From: Macrolepiota albuminosa
Lineage: Eukaryota; Basidiomycota; Agaricomycetes; Agaricales; Agaricaceae
Length of the DNA stretch: 64,000 nt
NCBI GenBank assembly: GCA_027475525.1
Contig: JAMWFC010000114.1
Location: 62,001-126,000 of the forward strand
Direction of reading: 5' to 3'
Shown here: piece after piece, positions 23,084 to 36,570 of the stretch
Position numbering within the stretch: the first letter of the stretch is position 1
How the letters are laid out: each line of letters opens with the position of its first letter
Made by a program: the position numbers and the translations under genes
The notes under the pieces: model-generated
Seen by the model: the letters and a program-made list of their open reading frames with translations, nothing else
The model's database searches: none
What the model was told of the DNA's origin: nothing

Positions 23084-26000
23084 ATGGCCACTAACGTGCA
23101 GGTGTCCGGAACGGACAAAATCTTTCAAGAGCTAAAGAGCAGGAATGCAGAGCACAGAGCTGCTGCTGCCATGGAATTGCGACGTTACGTGAGTCGTATC
23201 GGTCTTGCATGTGAACGCGGTCTAATCGCTACTTAGCTGTCTGCAGCTGTTGCAGAAATGTCTTCCGATGCTGCCGGGAAGCTTTGGGACGATAACATCA
23301 ATCGTCGATTATTTGAGCTTACCCACAGTCAACACAGTCATGAAGCATTCGGTGGTCTCGTGGCAATCAGTACAAGCATTCAACTCATCCGGTTCTGTGG
23401 GGGAACTCACCTTTAGCTAGGTCAACTACTTGACGTGGATCCAGAGGAAAATATCGACTCTAAGCGCAATTTATTTCGATTTTGGAACTATGTCAAGCAT
23501 CTCTTACCGAACCATGATGTCAATCTCATGCTTGCAGCGTCGAAAACCCTTGGGCAGATTGCAGAAATTGGAGGGGCAGCATTTGGAGAGAGGTTCATGG
23601 ATAAAGAAGTACCAGCCGCAATCGAGATGATGCAACCCGACAAGCAAGAGTCACCACGATATGCTGGTGTATATGCTGGTGTATTGATTCTCAAAGAACT
23701 AGCACGCAACAGTCCGACATACTTTCATTCACATATCAACGTTGTGTTCGACAATATTCTCGTCCCGTTACGCGATCAACGTCTGATAGTCCGAGAGGGA
23801 GCGGCCGAGTTGCTCGCCGCGTGCTTGGAGATCGTGATGCAGAGGGAGCGTCAGACTCGTAGTCCCTACCTTTTTAAGATTCTCCAGGATGCACAAACTG
23901 GCCTCAAACAATCTCAACCGGAGATTATTCATGGGTCGTTACTTACATATCGCGAACTCCTGCTGCATGCTGGGATGGTAATTTGGCCTTTTCCAAATCT
24001 TCATGTCGCATTCATGAGTTTCTAGTTTATGCGTGAGACATTCTTGGATACGGCCGAACAAATACTCAGGTTCAAGTCGCACCGAGACTTACTTGTTAGG
24101 AAAATGGTTATCACGATGATTCCTTCCATTGCTGCCTACGACACATCGACTTTCACTGGGCATTTCCTCCATAAAGCTATGGGGCACCTACTAACAGCTG
24201 TGGAGAAACCGAATGAGCGAACTTTTGGTTGGTGTTACAAGTGTCGTATCTTGGGTTTCATAACTCACTTTGTTTCAGCTTTCCTCGCCATAGGACACAC
24301 CGCAACAGCAGTTGGTAGTGACATGAAGCCATTTTTGGACTTGATTATGGCACATATCAAACAAGGACTTCAAGGGCGAGGGTCAGTCGTCTTCGAAGTC
24401 TTTTGTTCTGCATCATAATTCCTTCCATCACAGGAGAAAGAACGCCCCTTCAGAAGAGCCCTTATTCCAATGTGTTGGCATGCTTGTGGCAGCAGTAGGC
24501 CCAAACTTGACGAAATTACTTCATGATCAGCTTGATCTCATGCTTGCATGTGGTCTTAGTGAGTCTTTACGACAAGCTTTGACTGCAATTGCACGATACA
24601 TCCCACCCCTTCTGAAGACGATTCAAGGTGTCCCATCTTGTCACTGAAGCTCTCGAGTGTCAATTGATATGATTGCCCAGATCGTCTCTTGGATTTGCTG
24701 TCGAACATTCTGAGTGACAAGCCGTACAAGCCTCTCGGAGCCCCATCTTTAGGTCGCTCAGAGATTCCAGTTATGAATCGTGACCTAAATTCAACGCAGG
24801 TCGAATTCTTTCCTTCAATTTACCTGTATCCTTCCTTAGTCTTTCTTAGGTGTCAACCACCGAGAAAAGTACAGAGCTTATTACTCTTGCATTGCAAACC
24901 CTTGGCTCGTTTGACTTCAGTGGTATGTGTGCATTTTTTATAATATTCCTTGATCTGATTGCAACATTTAGGCCATGTACTCAATGAATTTGTCCGCACT
25001 AATGCTCTTCCTTACCTTGAAGACGATCACTCCGAGATCCGGCGCTCTGCGGCTCTCACATGCTGTCGCCTCTTTGTCCGGGATCCGATTTGTTATCAAG
25101 CAAGCTGCCATGCCATTGAAGTTATTAGCGACGTCCTTGACAAACTTTTGGTTGTTGGCATTGCTGATCCTGGTACCTCGCACTCTTTATCTAGTGTAGA
25201 AGTAGTGCTCATCCATTCCAGATGCATCCATCAGACACACAGTCCTGTCGTCGCTCCACGAAAGGTTTGACCGACATCTCGCACAGGCTGAGAATGTCCG
25301 GTCATTGTTCATCGCATTAAACGACGAAGACTTTGAGAATCGTGTCGTTGCTGTGGGGTTGATTGGCCGTCTGGCAAAGCACAACCCGGCATATGTAATG
25401 CCATCTCTGCGCAAGGCGCTCATACAACTGTTGACTGAGCTTGAGTACTCAACCGTACTGTATGTTTTGACAATTTTTCTGGTTTAATCTTATAGCCAAG
25501 TGTTCTCTAGCCGTAATCGGGAAGATTGTACTCGCCTCTTGACCCTCCTGGTCAGTGCTACCCAACGCCTCATCAAACCTTACGCCCTACCTATGCTTCG
25601 AGTCCTCCTTCAAAAAGCCAATGATGTCAGCCCAACTGTAGCAGCTAATGTCCTCATGTGCCTTGGAGAGCTCACTTGCGTCAGCGGAGAAGAGGCCTTG
25701 CCTCATGTCTCTGAACTGATGCAGGTGATTATGTCACGACTTGCAGATCCATCGCTCATTAAACGAGATGCGGCTCTTCACACCCTTGGTCAAGTGTGTT
25801 CAAGCACAGGATATGTTATCTCTCCACTGGCAGACCATCCACAACTTTTGGAACTACTTGGGAGAATACTTAGGACGGAAAGTAACCAAACTGTACGGCG
25901 TGAGGTCGTTAAAGTGTTGGGTATCATGGGAGCTCTGGATCCCTACCGGCGGAAGGTTTGTATTCATCAGTCATGATATTCTTCTCGGATCTTATATTAG

Positions 26001-29000
26001 ACCAGATCAGACCAGAGGGAGAAGCAAGCGAAACTGCTGTGACTGCAGTCAATCAAGTACCGCTCAACCAGAACAATGGTCCCGCACCGTCCGACGATTA
26101 TTTCCAATCTGTTGTCATCAATTCACTCCTTGAAATACTCAAGGATCAATCACTCAATACCCACCACACCAGCGTGATCGAGGCTATTATGTCCATTTTC
26201 AAAACACAAGGCCTCAAATGTGTCACTTTTCTCCCGCAGGTGAGTGCACTGTGCAAAAATACGTGCTCTTCTTCTTCTGAACGTGAGGGATGAGTAGATC
26301 ATTCCTGCTTTTGCAGCCGTCAGTCGTGGGCCCACTGCGCGCCTTAGTTTCTATCTGGAACAGCTTGCGATTCTCGTTGGTATTGTCAAACAACACGTTC
26401 GCAACTTCATGCCAGACGTATTCAGCTTGATAACTGAGCTATGGGACAATACAACACTTCAACTACCTATCGTTGTCTTGATTGAAGCTTTAGGAAAAGC
26501 TCTTGACGCTGAACTCAAGCCCTTCTTGCCTACTATCCTGCCACTCATGCTCAAGGTTTTCGATGGAGGAGATTCAACAGAGAAGAAAATGGAAACACAG
26601 ATTAAGGTATTCGACGCCTTCCTAACTTTCGGTACTAACATCGAGGAATATCTTCACCTCGTCATTCCTATCATTGTGAAATCGTATGAGAGACCCGAAG
26701 GCACCACTGCCCTTCGAAAGAGAGCCATTCAAATTATCGACGGTCTGTCAAAACGAATTAACTTTTCTGATCATGCCTCTCGGATTATACATCCACTCGT
26801 TCGTGTGCTTGATGGCCCAAATAATGAGCTTCGGATGGCGGTGATGGATACTCTTTGTTCTCTTGTTTTGCAACTTGGTTCCGACTTTGCGATCTTTGTC
26901 CCGACAATCAACAAGGTGCGTGTCACTATGGTCGTGGAAGAACGTGTAACAAACTCATTGCCGACAGTCTATTCTCAGAAATCGTATCACCCATCCTAAA
27001 TACGAGAATCTAATCTCCAAGCTGTTGAATGGTGAACGTCTACCGCAAGAAGCCGGTATATTGGACATACTGTAAGCGGGAGTCCGCTCGAGTTTTGCTA
27101 CGTCTCATTTTTGCGATAGCCAAAGTGAAAGCAGCAAAGCACCCGAGTTCTCGGCACCTGCAGAGGCAACTAAATTGGCCGTTAATCAACAACATCTCAA
27201 GCAGGCTTGGGACGTCTCGCAAGTGACTACCCGCGAAGACTGGACAGAGTGGATGCATCGACTCAGTGTGGAATTTATGAAAGAATCCCCATCGCATGCT
27301 CTTCGTGCATGCATGGGATTAGTCGATATTCACCCTCCCTTGGCGAAGGAGCTGTTCAACGCTGCTTTCCTGTCATGCTGGACAGATCTCTACGATCAAT
27401 ATCAGGTTGGATAATTTAAATCTGTACGCTTCTACTCCCATGCTAAAAGATGACATTACAGGAAGACCTTGTTAGGTCGATCGAGCACGCTATTACTTCA
27501 GCAACTGCACCATCCGAGCTCATTCATCGATTGCTCAATCTGGCGGAGTTCATGGAGCACGAAGAGAAGCCATTACCAATCGAGCACAGGACACTCGGCG
27601 AGTATGCGATGAAGTACATGGCGTATGCGAAAGCTTTGCATTACAAAGAGCTCGAATTCTTTTCTGAGTCTTCACCGGCCGTTATTGAATCGCTGATTTC
27701 AATAAACACAAGACTACAGCAGCATGATGCTGCATGGGGCACCCTCCTAACCGCACGTGAACAGTATGATGTGACTAAACACGAGGAATGGTATGAACGT
27801 CTAGGTCGTTGGCAGGAAGCCTTGGTGGCCTACGAACGGAAGGCAGAGACAGATCCTGATGATCAGGATGTTCAGATCGGCAGGATGAAGTGTTTTCATG
27901 CTCTTGGTGAATGGGATTCCCTTGCTACACAAGTAGAACAAACTTGGTCCACGGCAAATCACGAGTACAGACGAGAGATCGCTCCCATGGCGGCAGCAGC
28001 AGCATGGTCTCTGCATGAATGGGACCAAATGGATGATTACATTACCACTATGAAGCCTGATTCTCCAGATCGCGCATTCTATCGGGCGATTCTGTCCGTC
28101 CATCAAAACCAATTCCCCAAGGCTTTGGTCCACATAGCGAAGGCCCGTGATTTACTCGACCCAGAACTGAGTTCGTTTGTTGGAGAGGGGTACGGTCGAT
28201 CATACAAGTGAGTAGTTTATGACCACTGCATGTGTGGTTGGTTTATGACGTTTGTTAGCGTCATGGTTCGTGCGCAGATGCTCTCAGAGCTGGAAGAGAT
28301 CATATCCTACAAGCAATACGCTGATCAGCCTGAGCGTCAGGCAACAATGAGGAAGACTTGGATGAAGCGGTGGGTCACTCCCAGACAATACTAAAGTTTG
28401 TACTCATGTAGCGTTAGACTTCGAGGATGTCAGCCTGACGTAGAAGTCTGGCAACGTATCCTCCAGGTCAGAACATTGGTTCTCGACCCGGAAACTGACC
28501 CAGTCATGTGGATCAAATTTGCGAATTTGTGTCGCAAGTCAGAGCGCATGGCGTTAGCGGAGAAAACAATTAACTCTCTTCTCTCTCCCACACAAGTAAT
28601 CAATATCTTATCCCTAGTAACTACTGATTAAAAAAACGACGCAGCGTCATCACAGCCAAGGAACACACACGAAAGCGCCGCCTAACGTTGTGTATGCTCA
28701 GCTGAAATTCATGTGGGCGACTGGCGCGAGGGAAGAAAGCCTGGGCTTCCTTCGGCAGTTCTCGGCAAGCCTGTCCAGAGATTTAGCGGTTGAGACGGGA
28801 GACAATCCTATTCACGTGGATGTGCCAAAGCACAAGCTGACGGAACTATCGAAACTTCTGGCACGTTGTTACTTCAAGACGGGACAGTGGCAGGTTGAAC
28901 TGGCTGATAACTGGGGAGCGGTAAGCGTCATGTCAATGAACTCTTGTTGGACATCTCTGAATGTTTCCCGCATAGCGAAATGTGGAAGACATCCTTCAAT

Positions 29001-31761
29001 CTTACTACCTTGCAACACATTTTGATCCTACCTGGTACAAAGCATGGCATACTTGGGCGCTTGCCAACTTTGAAGTGATCGGTTACATGGAAACTCAAAC
29101 TCAAAATCGTTCTCTTGAAGGGTCGGGAAGCGGGTTGGTTGCCCATGTCGTTCAGGCAGTGGATGGTGAGAACTAGTTCGTGACACTGACAACCTTGATG
29201 CTGATCCAGTCTCGCTTCTGTAGGCTTCTTCCGATCAATATCCCTTCGGAATGAAGAGGCTTTACAGGATACACTGCGTCTTCTTACCTTATGGTTCAAA
29301 TTTGGATCGATTGACGACGTTAGCAATGCCATGGGCAACGGCTTCTCGACCGTTGAAGTTGACACATGGCTTGTAGTCATCCCTCAGGTCAGTAGTTTGA
29401 GATCTTCTTGTGCCTTGTTGATGTTGTTTTCAGATTATAGCCCGGATTCAAACCCCTCATGCTAATATCCGGCGTAATATAAACAACCTCTTGGCTGATG
29501 TTGGAAAACACCACCCTCAGGCCTTGATATATCCCCTGACTGTAGCTTCCAAATCTTCCAGTGTTTCTCGACGTAATGCGGCCCTCGCTATCATGGAACG
29601 TATGCGAGAACATAGTCCTACTATTGTATCCCAGGTACATTTCATGGCCAGTACCTCCAATATTCTTTTTAAATACGCTGCCAGGCTCTGATTGTCAGTC
29701 GCGAACTGATACGTGTTGCCATCTTATGGCACGAACTCTGGCATGAAGGACTTGAAGAGGCTTCTCGTCACTTCTTTACGGAAAAAAATCCGGACGGCAT
29801 GATTGCGGCTTTGGAGCCTTTGCACGAAATGCTTGAAGCTGTAAATATCCGATTTTTAGATTCTCTCTCGATGATCCTTATAATGTTCCAGGGCCCCACG
29901 ACGGCACGGGAAACGTCCTTTGTTCAGGTGTTCGGCAGGGACCTTCATGAAGCTCGCGAGGCTACCCGTAGATGGCGCACTCATGGTGACACTAGTGAAC
30001 TGGACAAAGCTTGGGACATCTACTTCACTGTGAGGATTTCCAGAGCCGCATCAGGGCACTCGCTTATTTTTTGCTAGGTTTTCAAAAAAGTTGAGAAACA
30101 ACTACCACAGTTGACAACGCTCGACTTGCAGTACGTATCGCCTAGCTTGCTGAAAGCCAGAAATCTCGACCTCGCAGTACCAGGTAATGATGTTTTCCCT
30201 GACAGTCTGCTATCGTGACTCTGATCTCCATGTTCAGGAACGTATCAGAGCGGACGACCTGTGATTACAATTGCCAGTTTTGGTATAAAGCTTGCTGTCA
30301 TCGCATCTAAACAACGACCGCGCCGTCTCTCCCTCAAAGGAAATGATGGCCGAGACTATCAATACGTGCTTAAGGGTACGACAGCCTTGTGCAGTACAGA
30401 TTTATGATGCTAATGGCACCTTTATAGGCCATGAGGATCTTCGTCAAGACGAGCGAGTTATGCAACTCTTCGGTCTCATGAATACTTTGCTTTCCGTTGA
30501 CACCGACAGTTTCAAGCGTCGATTACATATACAACGGTACCCTGTCATTCCGTTAGCTCCTAACGCTGGTCTTCTCGGTTGGGTACAAGGCAGTGACACT
30601 CTCCATGTTCTCATCCGTGACTACCGTGACTCACGGAAGGTTCTGCTGAACATTGAATATCGCTTAATGCTTCAGGTTCGTTGTGATGATCTCCATGAAT
30701 AAACAAATTTAGTTGATATTTGAAATCATAGATGGCACCAGACTACGAAAACCTCACATTGCTGCAGAAGATCGAGGTCTTCGAGTATGCGTTAGAGAAT
30801 ACGACTGGACAGGATTTATACAGGGTACTTTGGTTGAAGAGCACCAACTCGGAACATTGGCTAGAACGACGGGCTACCTACACTCGCTCTCTGGCCGTCA
30901 ACAGCATGGTTGGGCATATCTTGGGTTTAGGAGATCGCCATCCTTCGAACCTCCTTCTGGAGCGCAGCACTGGAAAAGTTGTTCATATTGACTTTGGTGA
31001 CTGCTTTGAGATTGCAATGCTTCGCGAGAAATTCCCTGAAAAGGTTCCGTTTCGTCTGACGAGAATGTTGACTCACGCGATGGAGGTATTTTCTTTTCCT
31101 CTTCAATCTTTTTTCCGACCCAATGTTTTGTCATAGGTGAGCGGTATTGAGGGAAGCTTCCGTAAGACATGCGAAATCACAATGCATGTTCTACGGGACA
31201 ACAAGGAATCCTTGATGGCTGTGCTTGAGGCCTTCGTTTATGATCCCCTAATCAACTGGAGGCTGATGCAAACGGAGGTTGATGTCAGAAAAGTCGAAGG
31301 TAAGGATTGACTCATTCTGACCTGCTGTGACTTACTGAGCGTTTAATCAGATGAAACAGGTATTGACCATTCAGCGGACCTCTCAAGAGCAGCCGCGCAT
31401 CCCCAAGCGCCTTTAAGGAAGCTTAAAGCTGACGAGAATGATATTTTCAATGGTTTGTTACGCAATCGTACTGTGACTGAATCCTCCCTGACATTCTGGC
31501 AGAAACGGAACATCAGCCCGGAGCACAGGAAGTCCGGAATGAACGTGCCTTATCCGTGTATAATCGTGTCCAGCACAAATTGACCGGTAAGCCGACATTT
31601 CAGTGCTTTTGTCAAGTGCCTCATGGACATCGACTTTAGGACGTGACTTCAACCCCGAAGTTGCCCTTAGCGTTGAAGTTCAGGTTGATCGACTAATTGA
31701 ACAAGCCACCTCTTTCGAAAACCTTTGTCAGTGTTTTTCAGGCTGGTGTGCCTTCTGGTAA
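23084..31761 (+). CDS. TOR: TOR (target of rapamycin) serine/threonine kinase
   Basis: TOR is the PI3K-related kinase at the centre of TORC1/TORC2 and couples nutrients to growth. The gene has more than 25 short exons over 8.7 kb. Order of domains: N-terminal HEAT repeats (about 23084-27400, with [30 protein letters not shown]); FAT (about 27450-29690); FRB (about 29690-30080: [19 protein letters not shown], then [11 protein letters not shown]). The kinase domain follows (about 30230-31300: [21 protein letters not shown], catalytic lo​op GLGDRHPSN at 30925-30950, HIDFGDCFE at 30985-31011), then FATC ending [11 protein letters not shown] at the stop. The start ATG at 23084 follows a purine at -3. 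The FRB serine and tryptophan that contact FKBP12-rapamycin are conserved, so sensitivity to the drug is predicted. Exon ends were checked only around the conserved blocks, so the span is firm but not every splice site. Confidence 0.95.
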
Positions 31762-32695
31762 AGTTGGAACACTTGATCTAATGGACAGTGTGAATACATG
31801 TATATACCTATCTGTAACAACTGTATATTATGCAATCTCCTAGAGCTATGACCATCTACAAGTGCCTTGGAACTAAATTCGCTTTGCATACCATAAAGAT
31901 AGTTTACCCTGGGCAAATCCATACGGTTGTAACTTTTTATATCACATTCAAATCCATATAACCCTTTGAATCGGATGTCACAGATTGTCACTCTTTAGTA
32001 AGCCGGTCATTTCTAACTCCGCTCGGACAAGAGTTTGGGATCTGACAGAACGCGAGTCAACCAGAATGTCAAACTCCGCTCTGCCGCCTCTCGGCGAGTG
32101 TGACAGTTGCTTTCACTATCCTCGACGACGGGACACAACAACTAGATATTTTGGGTAAAGTTTACCTGGCATCACCTCAGGTAACATATAACACCTCTAA
32201 TGTCAAGTTACTAGTGCTAAATATGGCTGGTTGTGGCAGAAATCGATTTCGTCCGACTCAGAGGGTTATCCGAACCTCAGGGGAGGCATAGTACGCCAGA
32301 ATTTGACTGTATGCAACCGCCGCGTACCCAACACTGGCAAACAGCACGCAGCAACTTGAGATCACTCACTAATGAAAGTGCCCACGGTTTCTTTTGGGGA
32401 TACGTGTCAATGTAGCGGTTTGGGTTCCCACAATGGAAATGACTGGCAGTACCAGAGCCTGCTTCACTGCGCAGGTCACAGTATAGTATCGATGTTTGCT
32501 CTAATGGGACAGGTAGTCCAACTGGTTTGTCGAGTGCAATTCCGACGTGTTCCATTTTAGGCAAAAACGTTACAGTCAAAATGTCAGCACAGCTGTGCAT
32601 GTCATTGTGTGGGTGTGTCAGTCCAACTTGCAGACTGACTAATACAACTTTCAGAGGCTGTCCAATCTTTACAAACTGGTAACCAAAGTCGCAAC
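31762..32695. other. Intergenic with repeat copy
   Basis: Between the TOR stop and the TPR gene start, on the same strand. Apart from the dispersed repeat at 32128-32290 nothing coding was found. It must hold the TPR gene promoter. Confidence 0.5.
32128..32290. repeat. Dispersed repeat, copy 2 (MITE-like)
   Basis: It starts GGGACACAACAACTAGATAT and continues with a segment matching the 17.6-kb copy (GCTAAATATGGCTGGTTGTGG, GACTCAGAGGGT). See copy 1 for the inverted-end relation. Confidence 0.5.
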
Positions 32696-35600
32696 ATGGC
32701 AAGCTTGGCAAATTGTCTGAAGGATCTCGTACGGCTCGCTCGAGAGCTCAAGCAATCAATCGATAAGGTCTAAGCTTGAGCTTGATTATCAGTCGGTCCA
32801 ATTGACAAAACGCTTCCACAGGTTCCTCAGAACCGACGGAATGCGCGCAAACTCTCCGAAGATCTTATTACAGGCCTCGCAGACATCGCAATCTTTTACG
32901 GGGAACGTAGCCATGTGATAGAGACAACTCCAGAGCTCGAAGAGGCTCTTACAGTTTTGTTCACGTATATATCTCGTTTCTGATCTGTACACATAGCTTG
33001 TTGATCGATTTTTTCAGTCAAACGCAAGCTGTGCAAACAAGATGCCAGCAGTTGTTTATAACAACCCAACAGAAAGGATGGCGGAGGATTGGAACTGCTT
33101 TCAAGGCCTGGAGAGAGTGTGATCAAGTCGAACAAGAGCTTATGGAGCTGAAGGACTCAGTGCATCAGTGTTACAGAAAGTTTACGGTAAGCAAATACCT
33201 GATTGCTTAATCAGGCTTTTAGTTTAAATATCTGCGATACAGATGATGGCCATCTCTCGTCTTGAGCAGCCAATTAACCAAATTAACATCACTACAACAT
33301 CGGAAGGAACGGAAATCAAGCTTCATGAAAGCCAGAATGTAATGTTGGGTCATATGGAGAGTTTCTTAACGACTCTGCAAACTCCAGGCTCCATGACGGG
33401 TACTCCTATCTTAATTCATCCGCCCAAAGAAGTAGTCGATGCACTATACCTTCATCGACAAGTTGAAACTATTTCCAATTCTCTTGCCGACCTCTCTGCT
33501 ACCCAAACCTTTGCACACGAGAAACCTAATGAGCAATATCTCCAACCCTTCAAAACCGTCGTTTCTACTAATCAAGTTAGGCCAACTGAAGATGCCCACC
33601 GCGAAGTCGTCGCAAAGACCTTGGAAATCATTAGGTTGCTGAAGGGTGACTCTGCAGAGCTCTCGGTACAAGATGGTGCCTGGGAGATGGTCAATCTCGC
33701 TATCAGGTTGCATGGTCTCGAAATGTATTCTGATGCAGAGGCCATGGGTAGGTGGACGGTCACTATGTTTAGAGCTTTGGCGGCCACCAATCAAGACATT
33801 TATGAACCCTATCTCGCGCTCGCTCTGCGGAATCTGTCCAGATACAAGTCCCAGATCAGTGATGATCCTGGTTCTGCTGCTGCTATTACCGAGTCTCTTG
33901 AGATTCAACGGCACATAGTCCAGAAAAATCCGACTTTGGAAGCTCGCTCGCAATTGTCTAATGCCCTTAACGAGTATTGGTCCATTATCACCAAAAGAGG
34001 GGATAATGAAAAGGGCCTGGAAATAGCGCATGAATCTGTCGCTATTACTAATTCTATCCGTGCGGAGCTTGTCGTGTGGAATGAATGGTTAGAAACTTCT
34101 CCTTCCAGTCCGCCGCCTCCATATATTGAGCCTGCGTATACTGAGATTGACGATGTTAAAAACATGGATGAAGAAGAGCAGCGTCAGCCTGCATCGTTAG
34201 ATCGAGATGAAACCTTGTGGCTTGATTACAACACTGCCCGCGCGTTGTGCTGTCTCGCGTACAGCTACGAGGACAACAACCGGTTTGACGAAGCATATGA
34301 GACACAACTGAGATCTCTGACTATATACCAAAATCTCCTTCGAAGCCACGGAGAGACCTTCGAAGAAAATGTTGCCGGATCATATGCTCATCTCTGTAGT
34401 TCGGACATGCGCGAAGGACGTGATAATACGAAAAGTATTGATTATGCAGAGCTTGCTCTGGAGATATACCGCCGTCTGATGAAGTTCCAGCCTTTGAAGG
34501 TATCACCCTGGCTCCTGGAATTACTGTGGAATTATGCAGATCTTCTTCACATCGAAGGCCGTAAGGATGATGTCGTTAGAATCACCCAAGAGGCCCTCGA
34601 AATCGTTCGTAGGTCCAATCAGAATCGCAAACTTCTTGCTGATGCACTCCATACGTCCTCTGGGAAGTTACGGCGGCTGGAACAGAAGGAAACGGCAGTT
34701 GTGCTCAGGACAGAGGCTGTTGGCATTTATCGCACTTTAGCTATCAAGAACGTCCCTTCATCTGAGTCGCGGCCCTCTACAGCTGCACACGTTGAATCTG
34801 TGGCTCGACATACAGTGCCAGATAGCTTGATGGACCTTGCGAATGATCTCATCCTAGTTGATCAAGATGCTGACGCGGTGGCACATTGTCAGGAGGCCGT
34901 CGATATCTTTCGCCTTAACCTCAAGGAGGCACTTGATGACTCCGACGCACACTTAGACTTGGCCCGTGGTCTCTCATACCTTTGTTACTGTATGTTCAGG
35001 ATAAAGGAATATGACGCTGCAGTGAATGTCGGCAATGAATCGATCACCATCTACCGTCAGCAGTTCCGCGCTCTGGGAAAAGAATTTAAGGTTATCGATA
35101 ACTACATTTCAGCCTTGCGTCGAGTTACCATGTCTTCCTTTTACGCAGCTGGTCTACACGCTATCGCTGTCAGCACAGCAGTCATAGAAGACCTCCAAAT
35201 GATTATCATCGATCACAAGGATAAAGTTGGAAAGACCCTTTTGCATGCCCTTCATGACCGAGACTTCCTTCTAGGGAAACATGGTCGAGTTCGTGAATGT
35301 CTTCGGGCTAATGAACAAATGCTCGAACTCTTCACGTCTTTTCCCATCACTATCCCTGACACTGCCGCCGACTACATCTCTGTCCAAGTCAGCTACGCCG
35401 GAAATCTTCAGAGCCTCGGCCGTCATGTGGACGCGGTGCGCGCTTGCGAAAGGGCAATAGATCTAGGAGATAAATTTGTTGACGATGAGGTCACCAAAGA
35501 GCTGGCGTGTGCCCTTGCAAGTATCCGTGCAACTTATTCTGGACTCCTGTATATCTCTGGCCGCTACGCAGAGGCCGACGAAGTAATGAAACTCAGCATG

Positions 35601-36278
35601 AATATGTCGAGAAACTACCTTGCGAACACTGAAACCACTCTCTTAGCTTGCAGGCTCCGCACTCATGCTATGATTCTTCGTCGTCTGGGACGCATAGATG
35701 AGGCATTGAAACTGAACGAGGAAGCTGTGACACTGTGTCGTAACTCAGCTTCTAAAGGGATCTTTGTAGAAGTTCGTCTGCCTTTTAACATTGAGTCATT
35801 CGCAGCAAGCATGTTAGAGTCTGGCGACAATGAACAGGCGTTGATGACCATACAGGAAGCGACGGAACTCTACCGCAAGCTTCGTGACGGAGACTATAAT
35901 CCCATGGTTCCTTGGCACTATTGTGAGCCGATCTACGCTGAAGCTCTTACCATTTTGGCCAATTGCCTCATGGCCAATGGTGACTTGAAGAGCGCGTACG
36001 AAGCGCTTACTGAAGCCGAGCTCTTGTATCGCAATATCGTCACTAATCAGCCTGGCCAGTTTGCAGACCAGGTTGTGTGCTGGGATTTGTTAGCTGTCAA
36101 TACACGTGCTTTGGGTCTTCATACTGAAGCGAAAGACATATCTGACGATTTGGTGGAACGCCTACGGGCAATGGAAATATTCAATTCGGAACTAGCTCTG
36201 CTTGCACGCACAGCTCTTGATGAATTAAGGAATCGACCATCCCAAGTGCGGCTACGGGCGTCTTTCAAATCTCAATAG
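32696..36278 (+). CDS. Large TPR protein with N-terminal helical region, 4 exons, 1139 aa
   Basis: Exons 32696-32767, 32822-32964, 33018-33186 and 33243-36278 join in phase. Residues 1-130 form an all-helical region (LKDLVRLARELKQSIDK, LITGLADIAIFYGERSHV, ELMELKDSVHQCYRKF). It resembles the MLKL/HeLo-like N-terminal bundles common in basidiomycete NLR-like proteins, though this likeness is by eye. Residues about 260-1120 are a long run of tetratricopeptide-type helical pairs (CCLAYSYEDNNRFDEAYETQ, YADLLHIEGRKDDVVRITQE, YAGNLQSLGRHVDAVRACE), a protein-binding scaffold. No NACHT or NB-ARC P-loop was seen between them. It could be a sensor or scaffold lacking the nucleotide switch. No signal peptide; cytoplasmic location is likely. 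Confidence 0.8.
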
Positions 36279-36570
36279 ACGGACAATATCGTCTTTTGTT
36301 TGACATCTAACCAATATGGTCAGATACTTATCCCAAGTTTTCGTCGGAAATAAATATTATCGTGTATTCTTACGGCATATAGTGGAAAACAGCAGTTATA
36401 GTAGTTGATATCTATCTTGAAAATGACAACTCAAAGGAGAAAGGATGCGCTAGTCTCCTCACCAAACTCATGGTTTTGCTTGGTTCACAGAAGTTCCGTC
36501 AAAAATTGCACTCGGACAAGTGTTATTCTACAATTGCAAAAAAGCCTTAAGCAAATTTCATGTCCGAAGA

